64,000 nt of DNA from Lactococcus taiwanensis (GCF_014905395.1 NZ_BNDT01000004.1:171585-235584), one strand, 5' to 3'; counted from the stretch's first letter, positions 7,809 through 17,686 are shown. Notes: a model not told the origin generated them from the sequence alone. Made by a program: numbers and translations.

Positions 7809-9159
7809 GATGCCAACGCACCCCTTCTTTCGTATCCTCCAAAACGATTCCCTCAGCTTTAAGTTGATCACGGATTTCGTCAGCTTTAGCAAAATCACGC
7901 ACTTCACGCGCTACTTGGCGCGCCTCTATCATTGCTTCAATCTCACTTGCGAGTCGTTCTGCTTTTTCGAAATGAATGCCTAAGATTTCAAGCACTTGAT
8001 CAAAGAACTCCAGTGTTAGCATTCCGCCATGACCTTTGTTAACCCAGCTGATAAAGTCGTAAAAGACTGTAAGTCCATTTGCAATGTTGAAATCATCGTC
8101 CATCGCCTCTTTAAAACTAGTTTGAAATACTGACAGCTCTATCAGCTCCGTTTCAGATAATACAGCAGAGGCGTCAAGGTTACGATAAGCATTTTCAAGC
8201 TTTTTAACGTTATTTTCCGCATCTTGTAGCCCTTCTTCAGTAAAATTAACTGGGCGACGATAATGCGTCGTTGCTAGGAAAAATCGAAGAACACGTGGCT
8301 CAATAGCCTGTAAAAGCTCATGTACAGTGGTAAAATTTCCCAGTGATTTGGACATTTTTTCACCATCCACATTTACAAATCCATTGTGCATCCAGTAATT
8401 CGCAAACTTTTGTCCTGTCTTTGCTTCTGATTGGGCAATTTCATTCGTATGATGTGGGAATTCCAAATCGGCGCCCCCACCATGGATATCAATTGTATCT
8501 CCTAAAAGTGACGTACTCATCACTGAACATTCAATATGCCAACCTGGTCTACCCGCACCCCAAGGAGCATCCCAAGAGATTTCTCCTGTTTTTTCTGCCT
8601 TCCATAAGGCAAAATCAGCAGCCGATTCTTTACGCGCAGCTTCCTCATCCAAGCGTCCTGAAGCTCCCTCTAAAAGCTCTGCAAGATTCTTGTTTGCTAA
8701 TTTGGCATAATCTTTAGCTTTTGCTACTCGGAAGTATACATCGCCATCGACGACATAAGCAAATTTTTTATCAATCAAATCTTGAATAAAGACGACCATA
8801 TCTGAAATATATTCAGTCGCTTTGGGATTGTGCGTTGCCTTTTTCACGCTTAATGCTGCAGTATCCTCATAGAAAGCTCTAATATAGCGCTCTGAGACTT
8901 CCTGAGGCGTTGTAGACTCATTGTGCGCTACCTTGATAATCTTATCATCCACATCTGTAAAATTAGAGACATAGTCCACAGTGAAACCACGATACTCCAG
9001 ATATTTTCTGATCACATCAAACGCAACGACACTTCTTGCATTACCCACGTGGATATAATTGTAGACCGTTGGACCACAAACATACATTTTCACTTTTCCC
9101 GGTTCAAGTGGTTGAAATTCCTCTAGATGTCGACTCATCGTATTATAAATTTTCAGCAT
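7801..9159 (-). CDS. cysS: Cysteinyl-tRNA synthetase
   Basis: A full-length 452-aa class I aminoacyl-tRNA synthetase charging tRNA-Cys. The zinc-site cysteine lies in MYVCGPTVY near residue 28, the HIGH equivalent is HVGN close after, further zinc ligands are in GWHIECS and HTNEIAQSE, and KMSKS is at about 265. The C-terminal anticodon-binding region is present. It sits 109 bp downstream of cysE, the usual cysE-cysS-mrnC order. A degenerate copy of the dispersed palindrome encodes TELIELSVF near residue 340. Confidence 0.97.
   Translation of the reverse strand: MLKIYNTMSRHLEEFQPLEPGKVKMYVCGPTVYNYIHVGNARSVVAFDVIRKYLEYRGFTVDYVSNFTDVDDKIIKVAHNESTTPQEVSERYIRAFYEDTAALSVKKATHNPKATEYISDMVVFIQDLIDKKFAYVVDGDVYFRVAKAKDYAKLANKNLAELLEGASGRLDEEAARKESAADFALWKAEKTGEISWDAPWGAGRPGWHIECSVMSTSLLGDTIDIHGGGADLEFPHHTNEIAQSEAKTGQKFANYWMHNGFVNVDGEKMSKSLGNFTTVHELLQAIEPRVLRFFLATTHYRRPVNFTEEGLQDAENNVKKLENAYRNLDASAVLSETELIELSVFQTSFKEAMDDDFNIANGLTVFYDFISWVNKGHGGMLTLEFFDQVLEILGIHFEKAERLASEIEAMIEARQVAREVRDFAKADEIRDQLKAEGIVLEDTKEGVRWHRE
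8127..8148. repeat. Degenerate dispersed palindrome in cysS
   Basis: ATACTGAC, centre AGCTCT, then ATCAGCTC. The left arm and centre are canonical and the right arm has drifted. It is read as E-L-I-E-L-S-V. Confidence 0.5.
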
Positions 9160-9174
9160 ATTTTTCCATTTCCC

Positions 9175-9196
9175 TAACTGATGGAGCTGTCAGCTC
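9175..9196. repeat. Degenerate dispersed palindrome upstream of cysS
   Basis: TAACTGAT, centre GGAGCT, then GTCAGCTC, just upstream of the cysS start. Probably a decayed copy. Confidence 0.4.
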
Positions 9197-9268
9197 CTGT
9201 TCTCTTTCAAAAAAGAAGCGTTAAGGCCTTCCTCAAAAAATTCTATCTGTTTTTCTTATTCTAGCTCT

Positions 9269-9880
9269 TTATTGGTCTGAGGGGTGATGAGAGGAATGGT
9301 AACTTGCTTCACGGCGCTCTTCTAGGGTCGTGATTTTCTTTATATCTTTCTTGCCATCTACCCTGACCACACGTGCAGGGATACCTACAACCGTTACCCG
9401 CTCAGGAACATCACTTACAACCACTGCACTTGCGCCAACTTTAGCATTTGCCCCCACCTCAATAGGTCCGAGCAGTTGAGCATGTGCTGAAATCAAAGCA
9501 CCATGTCTTACAGTAGGATGCCTTTTTCCTTTATCTTTTCCAGTCCCACCAAGGGTGACGCCGTGATAAAGTTTCACATCATGTTCAACAACAGCCGTTT
9601 CTCCTATAACTAAACCAGAGCCATGATCAATAAAGACGCCATAATCAATCTGTGCCCCAGGATGAATCTCTATCTGTGTCCAAAAACGCCAAAATTGAGA
9701 ATGCATCCTCGCCAAAAGTTTAAAATGGTGTCGCCACAGAAAATGAGAAAGCCGATGTGCCGCTAAAGCTTTAACTCCTGGATAAGTCAATAAGACTTCC
9801 AAGGCTGTCCGCGCTGCGGGATCATTTTCTTTGGTTACCCGAATGGCTTCTCGCCAGAAACCTTTCTTTTTTTCGCTCAT
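9269..9880 (-). CDS. cysE: Serine O-acetyltransferase
   Basis: A 203-aa CysE, which transfers acetyl from acetyl-CoA to serine as the first step of cysteine synthesis. An N-terminal helical region (about 1-60) precedes a left-handed parallel beta-helix of hexapeptide repeats with the catalytic DHGSGLVIGETAVV segment and the YHGVTLGGTGK loop. The length is that of the shorter Gram-positive form. Placement before cysS links cysteine supply and use. A promoter candidate with an extended -10 lies about 40 bp upstream. Confidence 0.95.
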   Translation of the reverse strand: MSEKKKGFWREAIRVTKENDPAARTALEVLLTYPGVKALAAHRLSHFLWRHHFKLLARMHSQFWRFWTQIEIHPGAQIDYGVFIDHGSGLVIGETAVVEHDVKLYHGVTLGGTGKDKGKRHPTVRHGALISAHAQLLGPIEVGANAKVGASAVVVSDVPERVTVVGIPARVVRVDGKKDIKKITTLEERREASYHSSHHPSDQ

Positions 9881-9898
9881 TATTTCCTACTTCGTTAA

Positions 9899-9931
9899 AA
9901 AATACTTATAGTGATTATACCATAAGTATTC
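9899..9931 (-). promoter_or_regulatory. Candidate cysE promoter inside an inverted repeat
   Basis: On the minus strand TGGTATAAT is an extended -10 element. It lies in the loop of an AATACTTAT...ATAAGTATT inverted repeat with 9-bp arms. No convincing -35 box is seen. The repeat could be an operator covering the start of transcription. Confidence 0.45.
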
Positions 9932-9976
9932 ATCTCATTTCTCAGACCAAGGATGACCTAGACCCGTCCAATACAA

Positions 9977-10789
9977 TTACAAGCCTAGTTCTTCCCATGT
10001 AATCATTGAATTTTTGACATCTTCTTGTGAATAATCTAAAGGATTAACTGTGATCCCAACCGTTTTGCCAAAATCATTGTCCGCATCATCTGTTGGATGA
10101 AGCAACTCTGGCAACTTCATGAACAAAACCTGACCATTATTTTCCTTAAATTCTTTACTAAAATAAGCTTCACCATACCACTTTGAGAGACTATCCAAGT
10201 TATCAAAAAGAGGAAGATATTCTTGGTTCGTTTCACTCATTAGATTTGGAAAATGCCGTTTATTGTTCAGCGTCACAAAAGCAGGGACAAAATAGTACTT
10301 ATCTGCTTGCGGAGCCTGAAGGTTTTCTGGACTGAACGCTTTATTCAAAATCTCTGTATAATGAACCAAAAATTGTATGAATTCAGACTTCCCAAAGTAG
10401 ACAGTATTCCCCCGATCCTCATCTTGAGGCAATTTGGGGTTAATCGCCACCACATCTATATCTGTAGGCATGAGTTGATCCAAGAGATCGACTAAAGAGT
10501 GTAATTCCCACTCTGTCTCGAAATCCTCTAATTCCGATAAGAAAACCTCCAGTTCTTTTTCTGTCGTAAAAACAGGGATTGCTTTATGGTCTTCTAAAGG
10601 TACGAAGAATACTTCTTTAGGAACTAAAACGGGGAATTGATGAAATGCATAGACCAATGATAAGTCTTCCATGAATGACCCTGGGTTGTCAAGAGATAAA
10701 CGCAAGCGCTCATCAAGTTCTGGATTAATAGTATATTTAGCCATATTTTTTGCTGACAGGGCTGTCAGTAACTTTTGTACTCTGATCAC
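9977..10789 (-). CDS. SseB-family protein
   Basis: A 270-aa cytosolic protein resembling the SseB N-terminal domain family (enhanced serine sensitivity protein B), with the PVLVPKEVFFVP strand and two similar halves. The biochemical role of the family is unknown. The start is uncertain. A GTG at 10789, 19 bp after the pnp stop, has a weak GGAAAAG site and would add 15 residues encoded by a palindrome copy; an ATG at 10744 right after the palindrome has no ribosome site at all. The gene lies between pnp and cysE and is probably cotranscribed with pnp. Confidence 0.75.
   Translation of the reverse strand: MIRVQKLLTALSAKNMAKYTINPELDERLRLSLDNPGSFMEDLSLVYAFHQFPVLVPKEVFFVPLEDHKAIPVFTTEKELEVFLSELEDFETEWELHSLVDLLDQLMPTDIDVVAINPKLPQDEDRGNTVYFGKSEFIQFLVHYTEILNKAFSPENLQAPQADKYYFVPAFVTLNNKRHFPNLMSETNQEYLPLFDNLDSLSKWYGEAYFSKEFKENNGQVLFMKLPELLHPTDDADNDFGKTVGITVNPLDYSQEDVKNSMITWEELGL
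10750..10771. repeat. Dispersed palindrome copy at the start of the SseB-like gene
   Basis: TTGCTGAC, centre AGGGCT, then GTCAGTAA. It lies between two possible start codons and, if translated, gives L-L-T-A-L-S. A hairpin here in the mRNA could affect initiation. Confidence 0.75.
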
Positions 10790-10810
10790 CCCATTTTACA
10801 GCTTTTCCGT

Positions 10811-13138
10811 TTATTCAGGTTTTTGATTTGAAAGTTCTGGGAAGTCCTGATCTAGTTGATGATGACGTTCGCGACGCTCAAATTGGTGTGGATAGGTCTT
10901 ATCAGTCTTGACTTCTTCCTTATCAGCATATTGAGTACGCTCACGGCGTTCAAAATTATGATGACGGTTATTTCCCTTGCGGTAGGAAGAATTTTCCCGT
11001 TTCTCCCGCGGCTTACGCTCTGGCTCAACATAGTCCTCTGGTTTTTCAACTAAAGCACGCATAGAGGCATCTACCCGTCCCTTGTCATCAATCTTTAAGA
11101 TCTTGACTTTGACACTATCGCCTACTTTTAACAAATCTTCCACTTTATCCGTATGCGCCCAAGCCATTTCAGAAATATGCACCATTGCATCTTGCTTACC
11201 AAATAGATTTACAAAAGCACCAAAACTTTCGATACGAACTACTTTTGCATCATAAATTTCACCAACTTTTGCTTCACGAACAAGTTCAGTAATCAACGCT
11301 TTTGCTTGATCAATTGCTGCTTGATCAGATGAAAAGATTGAACAAAGTCCTTCCTCATCAATATCAATTTTTACGCCCGTTTCAGCAATAATTTTATCGA
11401 TTTGCTCGCCACCTTTACCGATAACAACTTTAATTTTATCGACAGGAATTGTAATTGTATCAATTTTAGGTGCTGACGGTGCCAACTCTTTCCGAGGTTG
11501 TGCAATTGTTGCTTCAATTACATCAAGAATTTGGAAACGTGCAGTTTTTGCTTGTGCAAGAGCTTCGGCAAGAATTTCTGGTGTAATTCCTGAAATTTTA
11601 ATATCCATTTGCAGCGCAGTAATCCCAGCACGCGTTCCTGCAACCTTAAAGTCCATATCACCAAAATGGTCTTCAAGCCCTTGAATATCTGTCAAAACAG
11701 TATAATTTGTTCCATCAGAAATCAAGCCCATCGCAATCCCAGCAACTGGTGCTTTGATTGGCACACCACCAGCCATCAGCGCAAGTGTTCCTGCACAGAT
11801 TGAAGCTTGTGATGACGAACCATTTGATTCTAAAACTTCAGCGACCAAACGAATGGCATAAGGGAATTCCTCTAGAGAAGGCAATACTTGTTCCAAAGCA
11901 CGTTCACCGAGCGCTCCGTGACCAATTTCACGACGACCAGGAGCCCCGTAACGTCCTGTTTCCCCAACAGAATACTGCGGGAAATTATAATGATGCATAA
12001 AACGTTTTTTATATTCATCATTCAAGCCATCAATGATTTGTGCCTCACTCATTGGTGCCAAAGTCAATGTGGATAATGCTTGGGTTTGACCACGAGTAAA
12101 TAAACCTGTCCCATGTGTAATATTACGTGGGGTAAAGTCAATTTCAGCATCAAGCGGACGAATTTCATCAATCTTACGACCATCAGGACGGATTTTATCT
12201 TCAGTAATCAAGCGACGAACTTCTGCATGTTCCATCTCTTCAAGTATTTCAGCAACATCGCGTAAAATGATAGCAAGATTTTCATCATTTTCATATTTTG
12301 CACTGTAAACAGAAATTATCGCCTCTTTAACTGCTTTTGTCGCAGATTCACGCGCCAATTTTTCTTCAATTTGAACTGCTTTTTGCAAATCTGAATTGTA
12401 AGCTGCAATCACTTCGGCTTTTAAATCTTCATCAACATGCAAAAGTTCAACTTCAGCTTTTTCTTTTCCAACTTTTGCAACAATTTCATTTTGAAATTCA
12501 ATTAATTCTTTAACAGCATTATGTCCTGCCAAAAGTGCACCAAGCATTACTTCTTCTGAAAGTTCCTTGGCTCCAGATTCAACCATATTGATTGCGTTGA
12601 TATTTCCCGCAACAGAGAGCTCCAAACTTGATGCCTCTTTTTCCGCAACAGTTGGATTGATGATATATTCTCCATCAATATAAGCAACTTCAACACCTGC
12701 AATTGGTCCATCAAATGGAATATCAGAAATTGCAAGCGCTAAAGAAGAACCAAACATAGCTGCCACGCGACCAGAAGCATTTTCATCGTAAGAAAGAACA
12801 GTATTAATGACTTGAACTTCATTACGAAAACCTTCAGCAAACATAGGACGAATAGGGCGGTCAATTAAACGCGCAGTCAATGTCGCATCAGTCGACGGAC
12901 GTGCTTCACGTTTGTTGAACCCCCCTGGGAATTTACCCGCCGCATACATTTTTTCTTCATAGTTCACTTGAAGTGGAAAGAAATCGCCAGAGGACATCTT
13001 ACCCATTGTAGCGGCTGTTAAGACAGTTGTATCCCCATAACGTACAACAACGGCTCCATTTGCTTGCTTAGCGACTTGCCCTGTTTCAACAGTTAGCGTT
13101 CGCCCTGCAAATTCGATTGAAAATGTTTCTTTTGCCAA
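10811..13138 (-). CDS. pnp: Polynucleotide phosphorylase
   Basis: A 775-aa phosphorolytic 3'-5' exoribonuclease of the RNA degradation machinery. It has two RNase PH domains (about 10-230 and 310-540), a KH domain with [10 protein letters not shown] near 565 and an S1 domain (about 620-690). A long tail rich in Arg, Glu and His follows; it makes the protein longer than the roughly 700 residues of shorter family members and is typical of lactococcal and streptococcal PNPase. It heads the pnp-sseB-like-cysE-cysS-mrnC block. Motifs are intact. Confidence 0.97.
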   Translation of the reverse strand: MAKETFSIEFAGRTLTVETGQVAKQANGAVVVRYGDTTVLTAATMGKMSSGDFFPLQVNYEEKMYAAGKFPGGFNKREARPSTDATLTARLIDRPIRPMFAEGFRNEVQVINTVLSYDENASGRVAAMFGSSLALAISDIPFDGPIAGVEVAYIDGEYIINPTVAEKEASSLELSVAGNINAINMVESGAKELSEEVMLGALLAGHNAVKELIEFQNEIVAKVGKEKAEVELLHVDEDLKAEVIAAYNSDLQKAVQIEEKLARESATKAVKEAIISVYSAKYENDENLAIILRDVAEILEEMEHAEVRRLITEDKIRPDGRKIDEIRPLDAEIDFTPRNITHGTGLFTRGQTQALSTLTLAPMSEAQIIDGLNDEYKKRFMHHYNFPQYSVGETGRYGAPGRREIGHGALGERALEQVLPSLEEFPYAIRLVAEVLESNGSSSQASICAGTLALMAGGVPIKAPVAGIAMGLISDGTNYTVLTDIQGLEDHFGDMDFKVAGTRAGITALQMDIKISGITPEILAEALAQAKTARFQILDVIEATIAQPRKELAPSAPKIDTITIPVDKIKVVIGKGGEQIDKIIAETGVKIDIDEEGLCSIFSSDQAAIDQAKALITELVREAKVGEIYDAKVVRIESFGAFVNLFGKQDAMVHISEMAWAHTDKVEDLLKVGDSVKVKILKIDDKGRVDASMRALVEKPEDYVEPERKPREKRENSSYRKGNNRHHNFERRERTQYADKEEVKTDKTYPHQFERRERHHQLDQDFPELSNQKPE

Positions 13139-13254
13139 ATTTTATTTCTCCTCAATCTGAATCTACCAAAAGGTGTTTTGTAGATTCAGTTTACTGCATA
13201 TTTTATTATTTAAGCTTTAACTCCATGTGTTACTAAACAAAAATCAGTCCATCA

Positions 13255-13276
13255 ACACTGACAGCACTGTCAGTAA
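13255..13276. repeat. Dispersed palindrome copy upstream of pnp
   Basis: ACACTGAC, centre AGCACT, then GTCAGTAA, about 120 bp upstream of the pnp start. The 308-bp gap 13139-13446 holds this copy, a terminator near 13405 and otherwise AT-rich sequence. Confidence 0.75.
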
Positions 13277-13400
13277 ATGCATTCAAAAATATCTTTCATT
13301 ATTGCGCCTTACTATAGCTTATTTTGATAAGCTTAACGTTGACCTACTCATCTTTGTATAGAACTACACGCATGTCTCATTATACAATAATTTGTCAAAG

Positions 13401-13427
13401 AAAAAAAGGCTCATTCAGAGCCTTTTC
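13401..13427. terminator. Intrinsic terminator after the lipoprotein gene
   Basis: An AAGGCTC/GAGCCTT stem lies between an A run and a TTTT stretch, 20 bp downstream of the lipoprotein stop on the minus strand. Confidence 0.75.
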
Positions 13428-13446
13428 CTATTATCTATGACATCTT

Positions 13447-14601
13447 TTATTTAGCTGTTTTTACACCAACGGTGCCACTTACTTTAAATTGATTTGCAGC
13501 ATCAAGTGCTTTATAAGTATCAAGTTGATCTTGAGTTGCGAAATAGAGGTTACCATCGATTTCTGATTGGATAGATTTTCCGTCAGTATCTTTCATGTCA
13601 CGTGCTTTGATTGATGCATTTTCAGCGACGTAAACATCACCTTTGATATTACCACCTTCGAGATCAAATCCTGGTGATTTAATAATCAAACGGTCAACCG
13701 TCAAAGTATGTGATTTAGTAACTTGGTGTGAATCATTTTGATCAATCATCGCAAGTGTACGTTGAACCGTTGCATCTTCATTGAGGAATGTACCGTCTAC
13801 AGTAATATCTTTACCAGAAGCATCCACATCACCATTAGCGGAAACAAGCCAAGCACCATCTTTACCAAGCGCTTTTGTTAATACTGAAACATCTTTTGTA
13901 CCAGTTGTTGCGCCTGTTTCAGTATCCGTACCATTTCCTTTGAATGAATAAGTTACATTACCATGTGAACCAGCAGTAATTCCACCAGCTTCAAATGAAA
14001 CAACATCTCCTTTAACTACTGAGGTTGTTCCAGTTACTTTAACTTTTTGAGCATCTGGAAGTTTGTTATAAGCATCCAAGAGGTCTTGACTAGCAAAGGT
14101 CAAGTTACCATCAATTGTTGCTTCACCTGCTACAGAACCCGCAACCGTACCATTTTGAGCGTGGAATCCAGGAGCGAAGACATCAACGTTACCTTTGACA
14201 GTACCATTTGAAATATAGAAGCCTGGTGATTTCACTTCAATTTTATCGACAGTCAAGGTATAACGATCAGTGATTTTATGGTTATCATCTTGATTATAGA
14301 TGGCCAATTTACGAGCGACTTGTCCATCTCCTAAGAAAAGACCTTCAACAGTCAAAGTTTTTCCAGAAGCATCCATATCGCCTTTAGTTGCGTTCAACCA
14401 AGCTCCATTTTTAGCAAAACCTTTTTGAAGATCGGCAAAGCTATCTGTCCCTTGAGTTGCTCCAGCAAAGACTTCAGCTTTTGAAGATTGTTCTGTTTTA
14501 TTATCAGAACTTGAGCTTGAGTTGTTATTCCCACAAGCAGCAAGCAAAGATACAGAAAGTACTGATACTGCAAGCAATGAAATGACTTTAGTTTTTTTCA
14601 T
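13447..14601 (-). CDS. Lipoprotein with two tandem copies of a beta-rich domain
   Basis: The 384-aa precursor has a lipoprotein signal (MKKTK start, hydrophobic core, LLAAC box with Cys near residue 23), then a Ser/Asn-rich linker. Two copies of one domain follow, at about 55-200 and 235-380. Each has a GAWL start, DxDASGK, TLTVD, KSPGF, a G-x-V/I-K-G-x-V run and (D/A)TYK or DAYNKL near its end. The regular short Val/Gly turns suggest a beta-helix or bactofilin-like fold. It is anchored to the outer face of the membrane. A near-consensus promoter lies upstream, so it is probably abundant. Role unknown. Confidence 0.85.
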   Translation of the reverse strand: MKKTKVISLLAVSVLSVSLLAACGNNNSSSSSDNKTEQSSKAEVFAGATQGTDSFADLQKGFAKNGAWLNATKGDMDASGKTLTVEGLFLGDGQVARKLAIYNQDDNHKITDRYTLTVDKIEVKSPGFYISNGTVKGNVDVFAPGFHAQNGTVAGSVAGEATIDGNLTFASQDLLDAYNKLPDAQKVKVTGTTSVVKGDVVSFEAGGITAGSHGNVTYSFKGNGTDTETGATTGTKDVSVLTKALGKDGAWLVSANGDVDASGKDITVDGTFLNEDATVQRTLAMIDQNDSHQVTKSHTLTVDRLIIKSPGFDLEGGNIKGDVYVAENASIKARDMKDTDGKSIQSEIDGNLYFATQDQLDTYKALDAANQFKVSGTVGVKTAK

Positions 14602-14666
14602 TTTATTTTCCCCTAAAATGGATATTTTGTTCGTAACCGTTTCCTTTAACGAACCTTACAGGATTA

Positions 14667-14695
14667 TTATATCATTTAGAAAATTCAAATGCAAG
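14667..14695 (-). promoter_or_regulatory. Promoter of the duplicated-domain lipoprotein gene
   Basis: On the minus strand TTGCAT (14690-14695), a 17-bp spacer and TATAAT (14667-14672) form a near-consensus sigma-A promoter 65 bp upstream of the start codon. Confidence 0.8.
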
Positions 14696-14905
14696 ACTTT
14701 GCCGTAAATTTCACAAACTTCACATCGTTTTTCATGAAAATGTTTTCAATGCCTTTATTATCAATATTTAAAGTTCTTTTATTTATTTTTTAGAATACTA
14801 AGTTTGTGAAATCTGAATTTTCTAACATTTGAATCTTCATCTTCTTTTTATACTTTTTTAAACTCAGCATTGAATATTTTGACTAAGTTTCTTGCAAAAC
14901 AGACT

Positions 14906-14933
14906 ATGAAAATTCTCATATTTTTGATAAAAT
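14906..14933 (+). promoter_or_regulatory. Candidate prs promoter
   Basis: ATGAAA, 16 bp, then TAAAAT, about 40 bp before the prs start. This is a weak match. The rest of the 374-bp gap 14602-14975 is AT-rich with no other element that I recognise besides the divergent lipoprotein promoter. Confidence 0.4.
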
Positions 14934-14975
14934 AGTCCTATAAGTATTTCAATAGATAGAAAATGGAGAGAAATC

Positions 14976-15941
14976 GTGGTTTACTCTGACTCACACTTAA
15001 AGCTGTTCGCCTTAAACTCAAATCCTGGTCTTGCTGAGAAAATTAGCCAATTCACAGGTGTCCCTCTAGGAAAATTATCTTCAAAACAATTTTCCGATGG
15101 TGAAATCATGATTAACATGGAAGAAAGCGTACGTAGCCAAGACGTTTTTATTGTTCAATCTACGAGTTGCCCTGTTAATGATCATCTTTGGGAACTTTTG
15201 ATTATGATTGATGCCTGCAAACGCGCTTCTGCTAATACCATCAACGTCGTAATTCCTTATTTTGGCTATGCCCGTCAAGATCGTACAGCAACTTCACGTG
15301 AGCCAATCACGGCTAAGCTTGTAGCTGATATGATTGTTAAAGCAGGAGCTGATCGACTCCTTACACTTGACATACATGCCGTTCAAGTCCAAGGCTTCTT
15401 TGATATACCTGTCGATAATCTCTTCACTGTTCCGCTTTTTGCGGACTACTATCGCAAGAGCGGGCTTTATGGCGATGATGTAATCGTCGTTGCTCCAAAA
15501 AATTCTGGGATTAAACGTGCTCGATCTCTAGCTGAATATCTTGAATCTGCTATCGCCATTGTCGATTATGAAGATGATGATACTAATCGAGAAAATGGCT
15601 ATGTTATTGGGAATGTTGAGGGTAAAAAAGTTATTCTTATTGATGATATTCTCAATACAGGTAATACTTTTGCTAATGCTGCACAAGTCGTGCGTGAAGC
15701 AGGAGCGAGTGAAATCTATGCTGTAGCAAGCCACGGCCTCTTTACCACGAATGCTGCGGAAGCACTGGAAAAAGCTGATATTAAAGAAATCCTGGTGACT
15801 GATTCTGTAGTTACTGAACATCGGAAACCTCTGAATGTTAAATACCTGAGTGCTGCTGAGTATCTTGCTAGTGCAATCTTACGTATTCATGAAGGACGCC
15901 CTGTCTCTCCTCTTTTTGAGCATGAGAAACCTCAGGACTAA
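14976..15941 (+). CDS. prs: Ribose-phosphate pyrophosphokinase (PRPP synthase)
   Basis: A 321-aa enzyme making PRPP from ribose-5-phosphate and ATP for purine, pyrimidine, His and Trp synthesis. The start is GTG at 14976 after GGAGAG. Family motifs present are [20 protein letters not shown], and the ribose-phosphate loop [11 protein letters not shown]. The usual VSPDHGG segment is replaced by VAPKNSG, as in the second PRPP synthase paralogue of Lactobacillales. The gene is followed directly by a terminator, so it is monocistronic. Confidence 0.95.
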   Translation: MVYSDSHLKLFALNSNPGLAEKISQFTGVPLGKLSSKQFSDGEIMINMEESVRSQDVFIVQSTSCPVNDHLWELLIMIDACKRASANTINVVIPYFGYARQDRTATSREPITAKLVADMIVKAGADRLLTLDIHAVQVQGFFDIPVDNLFTVPLFADYYRKSGLYGDDVIVVAPKNSGIKRARSLAEYLESAIAIVDYEDDDTNRENGYVIGNVEGKKVILIDDILNTGNTFANAAQVVREAGASEIYAVASHGLFTTNAAEALEKADIKEILVTDSVVTEHRKPLNVKYLSAAEYLASAILRIHEGRPVSPLFEHEKPQD

Positions 15942-15963
15942 TTAACGATTTCTAATCTTCAAA

Positions 15964-15993
15964 AAAGATATTGTTGTTACAGCAATATCTTTT
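15964..15993 (+). terminator. prs terminator
   Basis: An AAAGATATTG/CAATATCTTT stem of ten pairs is followed by a short T run, 23 bp after the prs stop. Confidence 0.8.
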
Positions 15994-16161
15994 CTCATCT
16001 CACAACTTAATTCCTCCTAAAAACTTATCTTACTTTCTTGACGGATGACAGCCCAAAGGCTATACTAGTAAGATAATGTCCACTTAATTTAATAAAAAAT
16101 AGTATTTTGAAAGCCTGCATTTTTCCGCTTTCAACCTAACTTAGAAAGAGAGAATAATACT

Positions 16162-17295
16162 ATAATATATCTTGATAATGCTGCAACCACACCACTTCTT
16201 CCGGAAGTTGTGACCTCAATGAGTGACAGCTTAACTTTAACTTTTGGAAATCCATCAAGCATCCACGGACTGGGACGTCAAGCAAGCCACGTTGTACGTC
16301 AAGTTCGGGAAACAGTCGCACGGGCTTTGGCTGTCAATAGCCGCAATATTCTTTTTACTTCTGGTGCCAGTGAGGCCAACAACCAAGCGTTGATTGGCTA
16401 CGCTCTAGCCAATAAAGCTAAAGGGAACCATATTATTACCACAGCTATTGAGCATCCTTCTGTCTTAAATACTGTACAATACCTTCATGACCGTTACGGT
16501 TTTGATGTTACCTTTGTAAAACCAAAAGCAGATGGGAGTTTCCCAGCTTCACTTATCGAAGAAAATTTACGTGCTGACACAATTTTAGTCAGCATGATGT
16601 GGGCTAATAACGAAACAGGTCAACTCCTCCCCGTTACTGAGGTAGGGAAGCTTTTAGTCAATCATCAGGCTGCCTACCACGTAGATGCCACACAGGTGCT
16701 TGGGAAAATACCTGTCCATCCCGAGGAAGTTGGAGCAGATTTTCTTTCAGCCTCTGCTCACAAATTTCATGGACCCAAAGGGGTAGGTTTACTTTACTTT
16801 AATGAAAAATTACGTTTTGACGCCTTAATCCATGGGGGAGAACAAGAGGAAAAACGACGAGCTGGTACAGAAAATATCCATTCACTCGTTGGGATGGCAA
16901 CGGCATTAGAATTTGCCATTGAACATATGGATGAAAACTATAAAAAAGTAGAACTCCTCCATAAAACACTTTTAGAAGAACTCGATTCTGACGCAGCACC
17001 CCTCACTTTTTATAAGAATCAGTTTGGTAAGAGCATGCCCCATGTCCTCAACATTGCTTTTCCTCATGAAAATCACGACCTCCTCTTAACAAAATTGGAT
17101 TTGGCTGGTTTTGCTATTTCTACAGGCTCTGCATGTACAGCAGGAACCATTGAACCTTCGCATGTTTTAGAAGCTATCTATGGTAGCGGATCTGAAAAAC
17201 TAAAAGAAAATATACGAATATCTTTTTCGGAGCTGAATACAATTGATGAAATTAAAAAGTTTGCTGAACATCTTAAATTAATTTTAAAGAAGTAA
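16162..17295 (+). CDS. nifS: Cysteine desulfurase (NifS/IscS family) with an apparent ATA start
   Basis: This is a PLP enzyme taking sulfur from cysteine for Fe-S clusters and thio-modified tRNA. Visible motifs are GASEANNQALIG, the PLP lysine in SAHKFHGPKG and the catalytic cysteine in STGSACTAG. Family members begin M-I-Y-L-D-N-A-A-T-T-P. Here the same sequence is encoded from ATA ATA TAT CTT GAT at 16162, behind a GAAAGAGAG site, and no ATG, GTG or TTG exists between the upstream in-frame stop (16108) and that point. Starting at the GTG at 16210 would remove the conserved LDNAATTP segment. ATA initiation or a point mutation is therefore implied. It is coupled to the DUF1831 gene downstream. 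Confidence 0.85.
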   Translation: MIYLDNAATTPLLPEVVTSMSDSLTLTFGNPSSIHGLGRQASHVVRQVRETVARALAVNSRNILFTSGASEANNQALIGYALANKAKGNHIITTAIEHPSVLNTVQYLHDRYGFDVTFVKPKADGSFPASLIEENLRADTILVSMMWANNETGQLLPVTEVGKLLVNHQAAYHVDATQVLGKIPVHPEEVGADFLSASAHKFHGPKGVGLLYFNEKLRFDALIHGGEQEEKRRAGTENIHSLVGMATALEFAIEHMDENYKKVELLHKTLLEELDSDAAPLTFYKNQFGKSMPHVLNIAFPHENHDLLLTKLDLAGFAISTGSACTAGTIEPSHVLEAIYGSGSEKLKENIRISFSELNTIDEIKKFAEHLKLILKK

Positions 17296-17304
17296 GGAGA
17301 AAAT

Positions 17305-17649
17305 ATGGCTTTTGTCACTGAAAAACAACCAGAAGGCTGCAAATACATCTACAGTCTTGCACCTACACTCAAGAAATTTACACTCAAAGATATGACTTTT
17401 TCGGAAACAAAACTTGGAAATTACGAATTTAAACGGATGCTTGAGGAAGTACCAAATTCAAACGAAGGTTTTTTACTCAAAATCATTGTTAATAAAGAAT
17501 TAAATGGTTTTAAACTCTCTCTCACTGATAAATCTGGTTTAAGAAATGTTAATATCTTTCAACATGCCAATAAAATTATTCAAGATAAGTTTTACTTCCA
17601 GATGGATACCTTCGTGGATCGTGGAATATTCAACAAGCAAGAAATCTAA
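17305..17649 (+). CDS. DUF1831 family protein
   Basis: A 114-aa cytosolic protein starting 9 bp after the desulfurase stop with an AAGGAG site. Its sequence (MAFVTEKQPEGCKYIYSLAP at the N-terminus) fits DUF1831, a small Lactobacillales family usually found beside a NifS-type desulfurase. A role in sulfur transfer or as a desulfurase accessory is an inference from that pairing. The single cysteine, residue 12, is a candidate sulfur acceptor but I cannot judge its conservation. A terminator follows immediately. Confidence 0.8.
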   Translation: MAFVTEKQPEGCKYIYSLAPTLKKFTLKDMTFSETKLGNYEFKRMLEEVPNSNEGFLLKIIVNKELNGFKLSLTDKSGLRNVNIFQHANKIIQDKFYFQMDTFVDRGIFNKQEI

Positions 17650-17675
17650 AAACTTCCTAAGCCAGGAAGTTTTTC
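17648..17675 (+). terminator. Terminator of the nifS operon
   Basis: AAAACTTCCT, loop AAGCC, AGGAAGTTTTT, directly at the end of the DUF1831 gene. Confidence 0.8.
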
Positions 17676-17686
17676 TAATAAGAACT

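Noticed and set aside
16210..16212. GTG as the start of the cysteine desulfurase
   Set aside because: It would remove the conserved LDNAATTP segment needed by the family, and the open frame with these residues continues upstream to the ATA codons.
16580..16610. GCTGAC...GTCAGC in nifS as another palindrome copy
   Set aside because: The spacing is nine bases, not six, and the residues (ADTILVSMM) are ordinary family sequence, so it is probably chance.
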